From: Mucilaginibacter hurinus
Lineage (GTDB): Bacteria > Bacteroidota > Bacteroidia > Sphingobacteriales > Sphingobacteriaceae
Reading direction: 5' to 3'
DNA length: 64,000 bases
Assembly: GCF_003324525.1 (NCBI RefSeq)
Contig: NZ_QGDC01000006.1
Location: 186,001 to 250,000, forward strand
The notes beneath the pieces were generated by a model that was given only the letters and a program-made list of their open reading frames with translations, made no database searches and was not told where the DNA came from. The translations under genes were made by a program, and so were the position numbers. Below, piece after piece: positions 15,800-25,121 of the stretch. Each line of letters begins with the position of its first letter. Positions within the stretch are counted from its first letter, which is position 1.

Positions 15800-17308
15800 A
15801 TGACGGTTAGTATTTTACTTTTTTTGCCGGTTGCAGCAGCTATTATAACCGCCTTTATTAAAAATGGGGCAGCTAAACATGCGGCATTATTTTTTGCTAT
15901 TGCCGAGCTGGCTATTGCGATATTTTTTTTAGCCGGTTTTGTACCCGACGCTTCAATTCAATATAGTGTGGTGTATGAGTGGCTACCAAAAATGGGTATA
16001 TACTTTAGTGCAGGTATTGACGGAATCAGTATGGTTTTGGTAATGCTTACCACCCTCCTTGTACCGCTTATAATACTTACTACTTACCAGCATCAGTATA
16101 AAAATGCGGGGGCATTTTATGCGCTGATATTGTTTATGCAAGCGGGCATGCTTACCGTATTTACCGCGCTTGACGGATTTTTATTTTATGTTGGTTGGGA
16201 AGCAGCGCTGATACCAATTTATTTTATTTGCGCGCTATGGGGCGGCGAAAACCGTATAAAGGTTAATATCAAATTCTTTATTTACACGTTTGCGGGTTCA
16301 TTGTTTATGCTGGTAGGCATTATTTATCTCTATTTGCAAAACCCAGCCAAAACGTACGACCTGGCGCAGTTTACAAACCTCAACCTGTCTGTTGGCCAAC
16401 AATCATGGTTGTTTTGGGCTTTCTTTATTGCTTTCGCTATAAAAATGCCGGTATTTCCGTTCCACACCTGGCAGCCGGATACATATACCGAAGCGCCTTC
16501 TGCAGGCACCATGATGTTATCAGGCATTATGCTTAAAATGGGTATATACGGGGTAATTCGCTGGTTGCTGCCCAATGCGCCGCTTGGATTTATAGGTGTG
16601 CAGCAAAGTTACTTAGGCGGCTTTACCTGGCAAAGCGTTGTGATAATCTTAGCTGTTATTGGTATAGTATATGCTTCGCTAATAGCCTTTAATCAAAAAG
16701 ATGGCAAGCGCCTGATAGCTTACTCGTCTATCGCACACGTGGGCTTAATAGCGGCAGGTATATTTTCATTTTCGGTAGAGGGAATACAAGGTGCCATGAT
16801 ACAGATGCTTAACCATGGCATAAACGTAGTAGGGCTTTTCTTTATATGGGATATTATCAGCCGGCGATTGCAAACCCGGGAAATCGCCAATTTAGGCGGG
16901 ATCGCTAAAGTAGCTCCCCTGTTTTCCATCGCGTTTTTAATCATATTGCTTGGTACCGTGGCTTTGCCGCTAACAAATGGCTTTATCGGCGAGTTCTTGC
17001 TGCTTAAAAGTGTCTATAATTATAGCATATGGTTAGCGGCTGTAGCCGGTTTAACCATAATTTTTGGTGCAGTGTATATGCTTAGGATGTATAAAAACAC
17101 CATGCAGGGCGAAACTAATGCTTTAACCGCCACTTTCACCGATCTGCGTGGCAGCGAGAAGGTGGTGCTTGGTATCATTTGCGCGCTGGTTATAATTATA
17201 GGCGTTTATCCGCAGCCAATACTGCATATATCTGAAGCAGCCGTAAACAATTGGAAGAATGTAATGGATACCAAATACATTGAAGCACTTGGAAAAAGCA
17301 TCAGGTAA
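15800..17308 (+). CDS. nuoM: NADH-quinone oxidoreductase subunit M
   Basis: Second antiporter-like pumping subunit, 502 residues with about 14 helices. Key parts are YVGWEAALIPIYFICALWG (about residues 131-149), with the conserved helix-5 Glu, FPFHTWQPDTYTEAPSAGTM (about 220-239) and the KRLIAYSSIAHVGLI lysine helix (about 300-314). Order nuoL-M-N is standard. Separated from nuoN by 36 bases. Confidence 0.97.
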   Translation: MTVSILLFLPVAAAIITAFIKNGAAKHAALFFAIAELAIAIFFLAGFVPDASIQYSVVYEWLPKMGIYFSAGIDGISMVLVMLTTLLVPLIILTTYQHQYKNAGAFYALILFMQAGMLTVFTALDGFLFYVGWEAALIPIYFICALWGGENRIKVNIKFFIYTFAGSLFMLVGIIYLYLQNPAKTYDLAQFTNLNLSVGQQSWLFWAFFIAFAIKMPVFPFHTWQPDTYTEAPSAGTMMLSGIMLKMGIYGVIRWLLPNAPLGFIGVQQSYLGGFTWQSVVIILAVIGIVYASLIAFNQKDGKRLIAYSSIAHVGLIAAGIFSFSVEGIQGAMIQMLNHGINVVGLFFIWDIISRRLQTREIANLGGIAKVAPLFSIAFLIILLGTVALPLTNGFIGEFLLLKSVYNYSIWLAAVAGLTIIFGAVYMLRMYKNTMQGETNALTATFTDLRGSEKVVLGIICALVIIIGVYPQPILHISEAAVNNWKNVMDTKYIEALGKSIR

Positions 17309-17344
17309 CCTGAAAGTTAATATTGATAAGTTTTATAGTACAGT

Positions 17345-18724
17345 ATGATCACCTTAATAATACTATCCATCCTGCCCATCCTCATCCTATATCTTGGATT
17401 GTACAAGGCAAAAAGCGCTTTGTTGCCGGTTACAGTAGCAGGTTTACTGGTAGCACTAGGTTTTGCCCTGGCTGAATGGAATAGCGGCGCTCAGCCAATA
17501 TTTTCAGGAATGATGCTGTTCGATAATTTCTCAATAGCATTCTCTGCAGTAACAATAATATCTACTGCGCTTATTGTACTGCTTTCTAAAGGATTTTTTG
17601 AAAAGATCAGTAGTAACGTTGCGGAGTATTACGCTATTATGCTGTTTGCATTAGCCGGTATAGTGGTGATGGTGTCATTTTACAACATGGTTATGCTTTT
17701 TATTGGGCTCGAGATCATGTCTGTAAGCCTGTACATATTAGCCGGTATCCGTAAAAACGATTTCGCTTCTAATGAGGCAGCGTTAAAGTATTTCCTGATG
17801 GGCGCTTTTTCAACAGGTTTCCTGTTATTTGGTATTACGCTTATTTACGGCGCTGCGGGATCATTTAATTTGGAGGCGATACGTGATTGGGTTATCACCA
17901 ACCCCCGCAATGTAGATCCGCTTTTCCATACAGGCCTTTTGTTAATTATCGTGGGGATGTGCTTTAAGGTAGGCGCGGCTCCTTTTCACTTTTGGACACC
18001 AGACGTGTATGAGGGTTCTCCAACGCTTATCACCACATTCATGTCAACGGTAGTTAAAACTGCCGGTTTTGCTGCATTTTTAAGACTGTTCTCAGCCAGC
18101 TTTGCTACACTGTCTGATTTCTGGATGCCGGTATTGCTGGTTATCACCATACTCACCTTATTTATAGGTAACATTACCGCTGTTTATCAGCAAAGCTTTA
18201 AACGCATGCTGGCCTTTTCGAGCATTTCACACGCGGGGTATTTATTATTTGCAATAGTAGCATTGGGTGCCGCATCTGCCAATTCAGTATTTATGTATAC
18301 GTCAGCTTACTCAGTGGCTTCAATCATCGCCTTCGGCGCACTTATACTGGTGCAGCAACATACCGGCAGTGACAGTTTTGATAGTTTTAATGGTTTAGCG
18401 GCTAAAAATCCTTTCCTGGCATTTACTTTAACAATTGCTATGCTTTCGCTGGCAGGTATACCCTTAACGGCGGGGTTTATAGGCAAATTTTTCATGTTCT
18501 CAGGTGCCCTGTCGCAGTATCATATATGGCTGGTTATAATAGCCGTGGTAAATGCCATCATCAGCATTTTTTACTATTTCAGGGTTATTATAGCCATGTA
18601 CTTCCGCACCGCCGATCGTAATGAACTGGTTGTGCCGGGTTATTACAGTTTTGTGCTGGGCGCAGCGGCGTTAGCCACTATAATTATCGGAATATATCCG
18701 GCATTTATATCAAACCTCATTTAA
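17345..18724 (+). CDS. nuoN: NADH-quinone oxidoreductase subunit N
   Basis: Third antiporter-like subunit and last gene of the nuo operon. 459 residues, about 14 helices, with FIGLEIMSVSLYILAGIRKND (about residues 120-140), APFHFWTPDVYEGSPTLIT (about 215-233) and KRMLAFSSISHAGYLL (about 287-302). No intrinsic terminator was seen behind it; the next gene starts 58 bases downstream on the same strand. Confidence 0.97.
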   Translation: MITLIILSILPILILYLGLYKAKSALLPVTVAGLLVALGFALAEWNSGAQPIFSGMMLFDNFSIAFSAVTIISTALIVLLSKGFFEKISSNVAEYYAIMLFALAGIVVMVSFYNMVMLFIGLEIMSVSLYILAGIRKNDFASNEAALKYFLMGAFSTGFLLFGITLIYGAAGSFNLEAIRDWVITNPRNVDPLFHTGLLLIIVGMCFKVGAAPFHFWTPDVYEGSPTLITTFMSTVVKTAGFAAFLRLFSASFATLSDFWMPVLLVITILTLFIGNITAVYQQSFKRMLAFSSISHAGYLLFAIVALGAASANSVFMYTSAYSVASIIAFGALILVQQHTGSDSFDSFNGLAAKNPFLAFTLTIAMLSLAGIPLTAGFIGKFFMFSGALSQYHIWLVIIAVVNAIISIFYYFRVIIAMYFRTADRNELVVPGYYSFVLGAAALATIIIGIYPAFISNLI

Positions 18725-18782
18725 TAACCTTGCGGTTATAACTGCAATCACATAAATATTTGTAGTTTTACAGCATATCTTG

Positions 18783-19451
18783 ATGGAAAATTTTTGGGAA
18801 TACCTGCAAAATTTAACTGACGCCGAGACCATAGTTGGCCTGGGATTTTATGTTTTGCTTTTGGTGGTGTTCGCTGAAACGGGTTTGTTTTTCGGTTTCT
18901 TCCTTCCTGGCGATTACCTATTGTTTATGGCGGGCCTTTTTTGTGCCGCCGGCAAACTACATGTTGATATCGCTACCCTGGTGTTCTCATTGATGATTGC
19001 AGGCGTTTTGGGCAACTATGCAGGGTATTGGTTTGGTCACCGAACAGGGCCTATTTTGTTCAAAAGAAATGACTCATTTTTTTTTAAGAAGCGCTATGTG
19101 GTGCTTGCCGAAGAGTTTTATGCTAAATACGGCGGAATGGCGCTGGTTTTAGGCAGATTTTTTCCGATAATCAGGACTTTTGCTCCTATCTTTGCCGGGG
19201 TGGTAAGGGTAGATTTGAAAAAGTTTACACTATACAACATATTAGGCAGCGTATTGTGGGTGTGTACGTTAACGCTGTCTGGATACTTCCTTGGCAGGAG
19301 TTTTCCGCAGATTGAGGACTACCTGCAATATATCATACTGGCGTTTGTAGTTTTAACAAGTGTGCCGTTGATATTTGCTTACGTAAAAAAGAAACTAATT
19401 GATGGTAAAACCGTTAATGAAACTGAAACAGACAATCAAAATATAGAATAA
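18783..19451 (+). CDS. DedA/SNARE-associated (VTT domain) membrane protein
   Basis: A 222-residue inner-membrane protein of the DedA family, whose members are thought to be lipid flippases/scramblases or transporters for undecaprenyl phosphate and other lipids. It has the GLFFGFFLPGDYLLFMAG segment (about residues 34-51), the GYWFGHRTGPILF motif and the LGRFFPIIRTFAPIFAGV core (about 122-139) with the membrane-embedded Arg and Pro residues of the family. An in-frame TTG one codon upstream is possible; ATG 18783 is preferred. Followed 3 bases later by the pyrophosphatase gene. Confidence 0.92.
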   Translation: MENFWEYLQNLTDAETIVGLGFYVLLLVVFAETGLFFGFFLPGDYLLFMAGLFCAAGKLHVDIATLVFSLMIAGVLGNYAGYWFGHRTGPILFKRNDSFFFKKRYVVLAEEFYAKYGGMALVLGRFFPIIRTFAPIFAGVVRVDLKKFTLYNILGSVLWVCTLTLSGYFLGRSFPQIEDYLQYIILAFVVLTSVPLIFAYVKKKLIDGKTVNETETDNQNIE

Positions 19452-19454
19452 TAA

Positions 19455-20000
19455 ATGAGTACACAGCATCCATGGCACCAGGTTTCGCCCGGCGCTAATC
19501 TTCCTGAAACCGTTAACGCAATCATTGAAATACCTAAAGGTTCAAAAGCAAAATACGAAATTGATAAAGAATCAGGCTTTTTGAAGCTTGACCGCGTGCT
19601 TTTTTCGTCGGTAATGTACCCGGCCAATTATGGCTTTATTCCGCAAACTTATTGCGATGATAAAGACCCGTTAGATATTTTAGTGCTGTGCTCGGTGGAT
19701 GTTTTCCCGATGTCAATTATCGAGGCTAAAGTTATTGGCGTGATGCACATGGTTGATAATGGCGAGCAGGATGATAAAATTATAGCTGTGGCTAAAAATG
19801 ATATGTCGGTGAACTATATTAATGACTTAAATGAACTGCCACCGCATGCCATGAAAGAGATTGTTCGCTTTTTCCAGGATTACAAAAAGCTGGAAGATAA
19901 AAACGTTACCATTGAGCATTTGCTCGGCGTACGTTACGCGCACAAGGTAATTGCGGAGGCACTTGAGCTTTACCAAACTACCTTTCCTGTTTACCAATAA
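19455..20000 (+). CDS. ppa: Inorganic pyrophosphatase (family I)
   Basis: Hydrolyses pyrophosphate to two phosphates in the cytoplasm, pulling biosynthetic reactions forward. The 181-residue sequence has [18 protein letters not shown] (about residues 24-41), [20 protein letters not shown] (55-74) with the metal-binding signature D69-x-D71-P-L-D74, and a downstream Asp cluster around [11 protein letters not shown]. It is slightly longer than minimal bacterial PPases at the N-terminus. Close spacing suggests co-transcription with the DedA gene upstream and the CNNM gene downstream. Confidence 0.95.
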   Translation: MSTQHPWHQVSPGANLPETVNAIIEIPKGSKAKYEIDKESGFLKLDRVLFSSVMYPANYGFIPQTYCDDKDPLDILVLCSVDVFPMSIIEAKVIGVMHMVDNGEQDDKIIAVAKNDMSVNYINDLNELPPHAMKEIVRFFQDYKKLEDKNVTIEHLLGVRYAHKVIAEALELYQTTFPVYQ

Positions 20001-20007
20001 ATAATAC

Positions 20008-21345
20008 ATGGACCCCGAGATACACATAAGCGGTTTTCAAATTTTCTTTACTTTTTTCCTGGTGTTGCTTAACGGATTTTTCGTTGCAGCAGAATTTGCC
20101 ATGGTAAGGGTGCGTGGCTCCCAAATTGAAATTAAAGCCAAAGCCGGAAGCCAAACCGCTAAAGTAGCAAGGGGTATTATGCACAACCTTGATGGCTACC
20201 TGGCCGCAACGCAGTTGGGTATTACGCTTGCATCGCTGGGTTTAGGCTGGGCGGGTGAGTCAGTAATGACGGCGATAATGTTAAAAACTTTCGCCGCCTT
20301 TGGTGTGGTAATAACCGAAAGCTGGGTTGTAACAGCGAGCCATATCACGGCGTTTGCCATTATCACCATACTGCACATTGTTTTTGGCGAGCTGGCACCA
20401 AAATCCATTGCCATTCAAAAATCTATAAAAACGGTTATGGCTGTGTCGGTACCGATGAAAGTATTTTTTGTCATATTCCGGCCCTTTATATGGATACTTA
20501 ACGGTTTCGCCAATTTTCTGTTGCGTACCTTCGGAATTGTGAGTTTGCATGGCGAATCTCATCACAGTTCAGAGGAGTTACAATATCTGCTTGAGCAGGG
20601 TAAGGAAAGCGGAGCGCTTGATTCAAACGAACACGAACTGATACAGAATGTATTTGAATTTAATGAACGTGTAGTAAAAAATATAATGGTTCCCCGTACC
20701 AAGATATCAGGGGTTGATATAAGCACGGATAAGCAGAAATTACTTGAAATAATAATAGAAGAAGGTTATTCGCGCATACCTGTTTATGAAGATGTAATAG
20801 ACAAGATAGTAGGTATAGTGCATGCCAAGGATATTTTGCCGTTACTGGTACGCAATGAAGATATCAACCTAAAGGATATTATACGTAAACCTTACTTTAT
20901 CCCCGAAACTAAAAAAATAAATGACCTGATGGCCGAACTGCAGCAAAAGCGGATGCAGATTGCTATTGTGCTTGATGAGTTTGGCGGCACCGCGGGTATG
21001 GTTACTCTTGAAGATATCGTTGAAGAACTGGTAGGTGAAATTCAGGATGAGTATGACGAAGAAAAGCCTATCGTTGACAAGGTGAACGACCGCGAGTTTA
21101 TTGTGAATGCGCTTGCACCGATATATGACGTTAATGAGCATTTACCGCATGATTTGCCCGAGGATGGTGACTACGATACAGTTTCCGGCTGGCTTGGCGA
21201 TCTGTTTGGCAAAATACCCGACGTGGGTGAGCAAAAAGAAGCTAACGGGTATAACATCACTATCCTGAAAAAATCCGACCAGAATATAGAGGCAGTTAAA
21301 CTTGAGTTGCTGCTTAATGATGAGGATACCGTAGATTTGCATTAA
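20008..21345 (+). CDS. Hemolysin/CorC-CNNM family transporter
   Basis: A 445-residue membrane protein with an N-terminal DUF21/CNNM domain (three or four helices, about residues 1-190, with LLNGFFVAAEFAMVRVRGSQ), a pair of CBS domains (about 210-335, including VMVPRT-like KNIMVPRTKISGV and EEGYSRIPVYE) and a C-terminal CorC/HlyC domain (about 350-440). Members are linked to Mg2+ or Co2+ export and resistance; the label hemolysin is historical. It starts 7 bases after ppa and is followed closely by rsmE. Confidence 0.92.
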   Translation: MDPEIHISGFQIFFTFFLVLLNGFFVAAEFAMVRVRGSQIEIKAKAGSQTAKVARGIMHNLDGYLAATQLGITLASLGLGWAGESVMTAIMLKTFAAFGVVITESWVVTASHITAFAIITILHIVFGELAPKSIAIQKSIKTVMAVSVPMKVFFVIFRPFIWILNGFANFLLRTFGIVSLHGESHHSSEELQYLLEQGKESGALDSNEHELIQNVFEFNERVVKNIMVPRTKISGVDISTDKQKLLEIIIEEGYSRIPVYEDVIDKIVGIVHAKDILPLLVRNEDINLKDIIRKPYFIPETKKINDLMAELQQKRMQIAIVLDEFGGTAGMVTLEDIVEELVGEIQDEYDEEKPIVDKVNDREFIVNALAPIYDVNEHLPHDLPEDGDYDTVSGWLGDLFGKIPDVGEQKEANGYNITILKKSDQNIEAVKLELLLNDEDTVDLH

Positions 21346-21354
21346 TTTGCATCT

Positions 21355-22062
21355 ATGCACCTTTTTTATACGCCTGATATCGCTTCCGGGTCAGCCCACT
21401 ATTTCCTGAACGAGGAGGAGAGTAAACATTGTATACGGGTGCTGAGGCTCACCGTTGGTGACAATGTCCAGCTGATTGACGGTAAGGGCGGCTTTTACGC
21501 TGCACGTATAAAAGATGCACATCCAAAGCGTACGATACTGGATATCATATCAGTTACGCAAGAGTATCAGAAACGTAACCATCACCTCCACATCGCCGTA
21601 GCACCCACTAAAAATATTGAGCGGCTTGAATGGTTTTTAGAAAAAGCTACCGAAATAGGTATCGATGAAGTATCGCTTATTATCTGCCATCGATCTGAAC
21701 GTAAAGAAGCGAGGGTTGACAGGCTTAACCGTATAATTACGTCTGCAGTAAAGCAATCAATAAAGGCGTATCACCCGGTGCTCAATGAGGCGATACCCTA
21801 CGATAAATTTTTAGCACGCAATTTTGACGGACAAAAATTTATAGCTCACTGTGCCGATGGTGAAAAAGCTGATATCAGTTCTGTATTACAGCCCGCCGGT
21901 AAATACTGCATTTTAATTGGCCCCGAGGGAGATTTTACTGAAACTGAAATTGCCGCTGCTTTGAGTTGTGACTTCAAACCCATAACTTTAGGAACAAGCC
22001 GGCTGCGTACAGAAACCGCTGCCCTGGAGGCTTGTTTTGAGGTGAATTTTTTAAATAGGTAA
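21355..22062 (+). CDS. rsmE: 16S rRNA (uracil1498-N3)-methyltransferase
   Basis: SPOUT-family enzyme that methylates N3 of U1498 in 16S rRNA. The 235-residue protein has the N-terminal PUA-like domain (residues 1-70, with EEESKHCIRVLRL) and the C-terminal knotted SAM-binding domain, with EKATEIGIDEV (about 97-107), LIGPEGDFTETE (about 184-195) and LRTETAA (about 215-221). It starts 9 bases after the preceding stop and overlaps the DUF4159 gene by one base. Confidence 0.95.
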   Translation: MHLFYTPDIASGSAHYFLNEEESKHCIRVLRLTVGDNVQLIDGKGGFYAARIKDAHPKRTILDIISVTQEYQKRNHHLHIAVAPTKNIERLEWFLEKATEIGIDEVSLIICHRSERKEARVDRLNRIITSAVKQSIKAYHPVLNEAIPYDKFLARNFDGQKFIAHCADGEKADISSVLQPAGKYCILIGPEGDFTETEIAAALSCDFKPITLGTSRLRTETAALEACFEVNFLNR

Positions 22063-22724
22063 TGCGACTGGGGATTTTATATATAAGCGCTTTTATAGTA
22101 TTACTTATAAGCAGTAGCTTTACCGCACCAACTTATAAATTGGCGCGATTAAAGTACAATGGCGGGGGCGACTGGTATGCCGATCGTACAGCTTTGAAAA
22201 ACCTGGTAAAGTTTTGCAATGAAAACCTGAAAACAAATTTCGCTCCTGAAGAGGAAGTTGTGGAGCCGGGGAGTCAGCAGATATTTAACTATCCTTTTGT
22301 TTTCATGACAGGGCATGGCAACGTAATATTTTCGGCACAGGAAGCGCTTAACCTGCGCAGGTATTTAACCGGCGGCGGCTTTTTGCATATTGATGATAAC
22401 TACGGTTTAGATAAATTTATACGGCCGCAAATGAAAAATGTGTTCCCGGAACTTGAGTTTGTAGAATTGCCTCTTAACCATCCAATTTACAAGCAAAAGT
22501 ACGGTTTTGCAAACGGCTTACCCAAAGTGCATGAACATGAGGGGAAGCGGGCGCAAGGGTTTGGTTTGATATACAAAGACCGGCTGGTATGTTTCTATTC
22601 ATACGAGAGCGATCTTGGTAATGGCTGGGAGGATTATGGCACCTATGCCGGTGACTCCCAGGAAACACGTTTAAAAGCTCTGAAGATGGGTGCTAATTTA
22701 ATTCAATATATATTTACGCGATAA
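22062..22724 (+). CDS. DUF4159 domain protein, exported
   Basis: A 220-residue protein with an N-terminal hydrophobic signal (about residues 3-20) and a DUF4159 domain. Recognisable segments are LKYNGGGDWYADRTALKNL (about 29-47), FMTGHGNVIFSAQEALNLRRYL, GGGFLHIDDNYG and the C-terminal RLKALKMGANLIQY. The fold is related to class I glutamine amidotransferase-like domains. The biochemical role is unknown; in the phylum such genes are often near ATPase/BatA-type genes, which are not present here. It overlaps rsmE and the next gene by one base each. Confidence 0.85.
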   Translation: MRLGILYISAFIVLLISSSFTAPTYKLARLKYNGGGDWYADRTALKNLVKFCNENLKTNFAPEEEVVEPGSQQIFNYPFVFMTGHGNVIFSAQEALNLRRYLTGGGFLHIDDNYGLDKFIRPQMKNVFPELEFVELPLNHPIYKQKYGFANGLPKVHEHEGKRAQGFGLIYKDRLVCFYSYESDLGNGWEDYGTYAGDSQETRLKALKMGANLIQYIFTR

Positions 22725-23221
22725 TGTACCAGGTTAAAATAAACAACACAACGGACTTAACCGTTGAAAAGGTTAACGATGATTTGCTTGTAAACGGTAA
22801 TGTTATTAACGCTGATATTAAGCGACTCAATGAGTCAACCTACCATGTTATTAACAATAATCAATCGTACACTATTGAGGTTGTAAGTTTTGATAAAAGT
22901 GCTAAGACAGCGCAAATTAAAATAAACGGCAACACCTACAATTTTAGCGCTAAAGATCAGTTTGATATTTTGCTGGATAAACTTGGGCTTAGCGACCTTA
23001 ATACTGTTAAGGTTAGTGAAATAAAGGCGCCAATGCCCGGGCTGGTGCTAAAGGTTTTTGTGGAAGAGGGCAGCGAGGTAAAAAAAGGGGACAACCTGTT
23101 TGTACTTGAAGCCATGAAGATGGAGAACATTATTAAATCTCCGGCCGATGTTACAGTAAAAAGCTTAAAAATAAAACCAGGAGATAAGGTAGAAAAAGGA
23201 CAAATACTAATACAGTTTTAA
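22724..23221 (+). CDS. Biotin carboxyl carrier-like (biotin/lipoyl attachment) protein
   Basis: A 165-residue soluble protein. The N-terminal half (1-90) is a beta-rich domain of unknown detail; the C-terminal half (about 98-165) is a biotinyl domain with PMPGLVLKVFVEEGSEVKKG and the attachment motif EAMKMEN, in which K132 would be biotinylated. The overall layout resembles carriers of acyl-CoA or pyruvate/oxaloacetate carboxylases (gamma subunit type). No biotin carboxylase or carboxyltransferase gene is adjacent, so its partner is encoded elsewhere. It is the last gene before a bidirectional terminator. Confidence 0.88.
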   Translation: MYQVKINNTTDLTVEKVNDDLLVNGNVINADIKRLNESTYHVINNNQSYTIEVVSFDKSAKTAQIKINGNTYNFSAKDQFDILLDKLGLSDLNTVKVSEIKAPMPGLVLKVFVEEGSEVKKGDNLFVLEAMKMENIIKSPADVTVKSLKIKPGDKVEKGQILIQF

Positions 23222-23235
23222 AAGTGCGGTGTAAA

Positions 23236-23276
23236 AAAATGGCCTGGGAGTAAGTTACTACCAGGCCATTTTTTTT
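23236..23276. terminator. Bidirectional terminator between the biotin-carrier gene and gldJ
   Basis: A perfect 12-bp stem AAAATGGCCTGG (23236-23247) / CCAGGCCATTTT (23261-23272) has T-runs on its far side and A-runs on its near side. It can terminate both converging transcripts. Confidence 0.85.
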
Positions 23277-23288
23277 ATAACTATAAAA

Positions 23289-24911
23289 CTACCTCGTTTT
23301 AGATTTTTTTACTTTAATGTGCGGCTTACCCTGGGGATTAATCTCAGGTGCTCCAACAAGCGTCATAGCACAACGGAAACCAACCTCGGCGCTTGCATTG
23401 TCCTGGTCCATAAACCTGCGTGTAGCCGGGTTTAGCCAATAGGCCAAATCATTCCATGAACCGCCTTTATATACTTTCGATTTATTGTTTACCAGCGTTG
23501 TAGTGCCATAAAGTGAGGCGTCAACTGTGTCAGCGTAGTCCCTGTAATCATTAGTATAAGGTTTGCCGGCTATCAATGAAGGTATAGCTACTGCGGTACT
23601 ATCGGCGGGTGTAACGGCCGGCGCAGTTGCACTAGCATCACCGGTTGTGCTGTTTTGTGCACCCTGTTGCTGCGCAATAAACTCGCTGTACTTCATTTTA
23701 CGGTTTGATTTAGCAGGGTCTTTTATAGGCCGGCCATATTTATCTTTTGCTAATGTTCCTTTAGCAGGGTCGGCCATGCGCTTGTTGGTAAATTCGTTAC
23801 CACGGAAAGGGTTAAAATCATCAAAGTCTTCAAAGGTCATTTGGCGGTAAGTATCGCCTACCCATTCATTAACGTTGCCGGCCATATTGTACAGGCCAAA
23901 GTCGTTAGGTGCATATGAGCGCACCGGGGCGGTAATATCAGCTTTATCGTTCAGGTAACCCGCAACACCTGCGTTGTCGCCCATACCGCGTTTAAAGTTA
24001 GCCAATATCAATCCGCGGGTTGATTTTTTGGGCGAGCGTACACCCAGCCCATTCCACGGATATACTTTACCGTCGTTTATGTTTTCAAACTCAGTGTTAC
24101 CTACCAGTGCCAGGGCTGCATATTCCCATTCAGCCTCTGATGGTAACCGGTAGCCTTGCTTTAATATACCATCTTCCATGCGCACCGGCCTTACAGCCTT
24201 TTGGCCGTTGGCTGCCTGCGCATTAGGATTAAGGTCGGGCATCATCTTCTTGCCGTCGATGCCTTCGCCCCGTATTTGGTTGTTTGTATAAATGTCTGTG
24301 TTAAATGGCTCCTTACCCTGGCGCGCCGCATTATCTTTCCATGATGCCAGGTACCCTTTTTCACGTAAAATATTTTCATTCGTACGGTCGGTGCGCCATA
24401 CGCAATATTCCTGTGCTTGTTCCCAGGTCACGCCCACAACCGGGTAGTCCTGAAATGCCGGATGCCGTAAATAATTGTCAACGTAAGGTTCATTTGCTGA
24501 AAGCGCCCTGCGCCAAACCAATGTATCGGGCGTAGCATTGTAGTATAATTCGCGGTCTTCGGGGAATGTTATATTTATCCAGTGCAGGTAATCCAGCCAG
24601 TCCTGGTTGGATACTTCTGTTTCATCCATATAAAATGAGGGTACGGTAACACGGCGCCTTACATTGTGATTTTCATAGGCAACATCTTGGTCGGCACTGC
24701 CGCCCATTACAAATGTACCGCCCTCTATCGCAATAAGGCCCGGACCCGGCGATGGATGCGTTTGTCTGAACCGCATATATCCGCCATTGTCCTTATTATT
24801 ATAAACCATACCGGTTTTTTCCGAACGTTGAGAGCTTGATTTTGAACAACTGCTTATAACCGCACCGGCAGCAAACAGCACTATAGCAGCTTTTGAAAAG
24901 AATAATCTCAT
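23289..24911 (-). CDS. gldJ: Gliding motility lipoprotein GldJ (FGE-sulfatase domain)
   Basis: Component of the gliding motility/type IX secretion machinery, an outer-membrane-associated lipoprotein. The 540-residue protein has a lipoprotein signal with Cys at residue 22 (GAVISSCSK) and a formylglycine-generating-enzyme-like (SUMF1) fold from about residue 58 to the end: GLIAIEGGTFVMGG, DETEVSNQDWLDYLHWI, YPVVGVTWEQAQEYC, YRLPSEAEWEYAA and VGFRCAMTL. A low-complexity insertion lies at about 405-440 (Gln/Ala/Thr-rich). GldK is a paralogue with a similar domain; the size and the divergent porV favour GldJ. It is divergent from porV, but no porU is found between or next to them. Confidence 0.85.
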   Translation of the reverse strand: MRLFFSKAAIVLFAAGAVISSCSKSSSQRSEKTGMVYNNKDNGGYMRFRQTHPSPGPGLIAIEGGTFVMGGSADQDVAYENHNVRRRVTVPSFYMDETEVSNQDWLDYLHWINITFPEDRELYYNATPDTLVWRRALSANEPYVDNYLRHPAFQDYPVVGVTWEQAQEYCVWRTDRTNENILREKGYLASWKDNAARQGKEPFNTDIYTNNQIRGEGIDGKKMMPDLNPNAQAANGQKAVRPVRMEDGILKQGYRLPSEAEWEYAALALVGNTEFENINDGKVYPWNGLGVRSPKKSTRGLILANFKRGMGDNAGVAGYLNDKADITAPVRSYAPNDFGLYNMAGNVNEWVGDTYRQMTFEDFDDFNPFRGNEFTNKRMADPAKGTLAKDKYGRPIKDPAKSNRKMKYSEFIAQQQGAQNSTTGDASATAPAVTPADSTAVAIPSLIAGKPYTNDYRDYADTVDASLYGTTTLVNNKSKVYKGGSWNDLAYWLNPATRRFMDQDNASAEVGFRCAMTLVGAPEINPQGKPHIKVKKSKTR

Positions 24912-25066
24912 TTTTACCTCAATGAATGATCAGTAAATTTAGCAACTTCATCCTAAAAAACCCTAAAATAAAGCGTTTTGTTTAATAAAGGGTTAAACGT
25001 AATTTTTTATGCCGGGTTACAATTAATTTTGAGTGGTTTTTCGTTTTAGCAACTAATTTATTAAGC

Positions 25067-25095
25067 TTGCAGGACAAAATATATTTATATATTTG
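25067..25095 (+). promoter_or_regulatory. Promoter of porV
   Basis: A TTG at 25067-25069 and TATATTTG at 25088-25095 are separated by 18 bases, matching the Bacteroidetes -33/-7 arrangement. The porV ATG follows 27 bases later. Confidence 0.55.
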
Positions 25096-25121
25096 GCTTA
25101 ATAAACTTATAAACCAAACCG

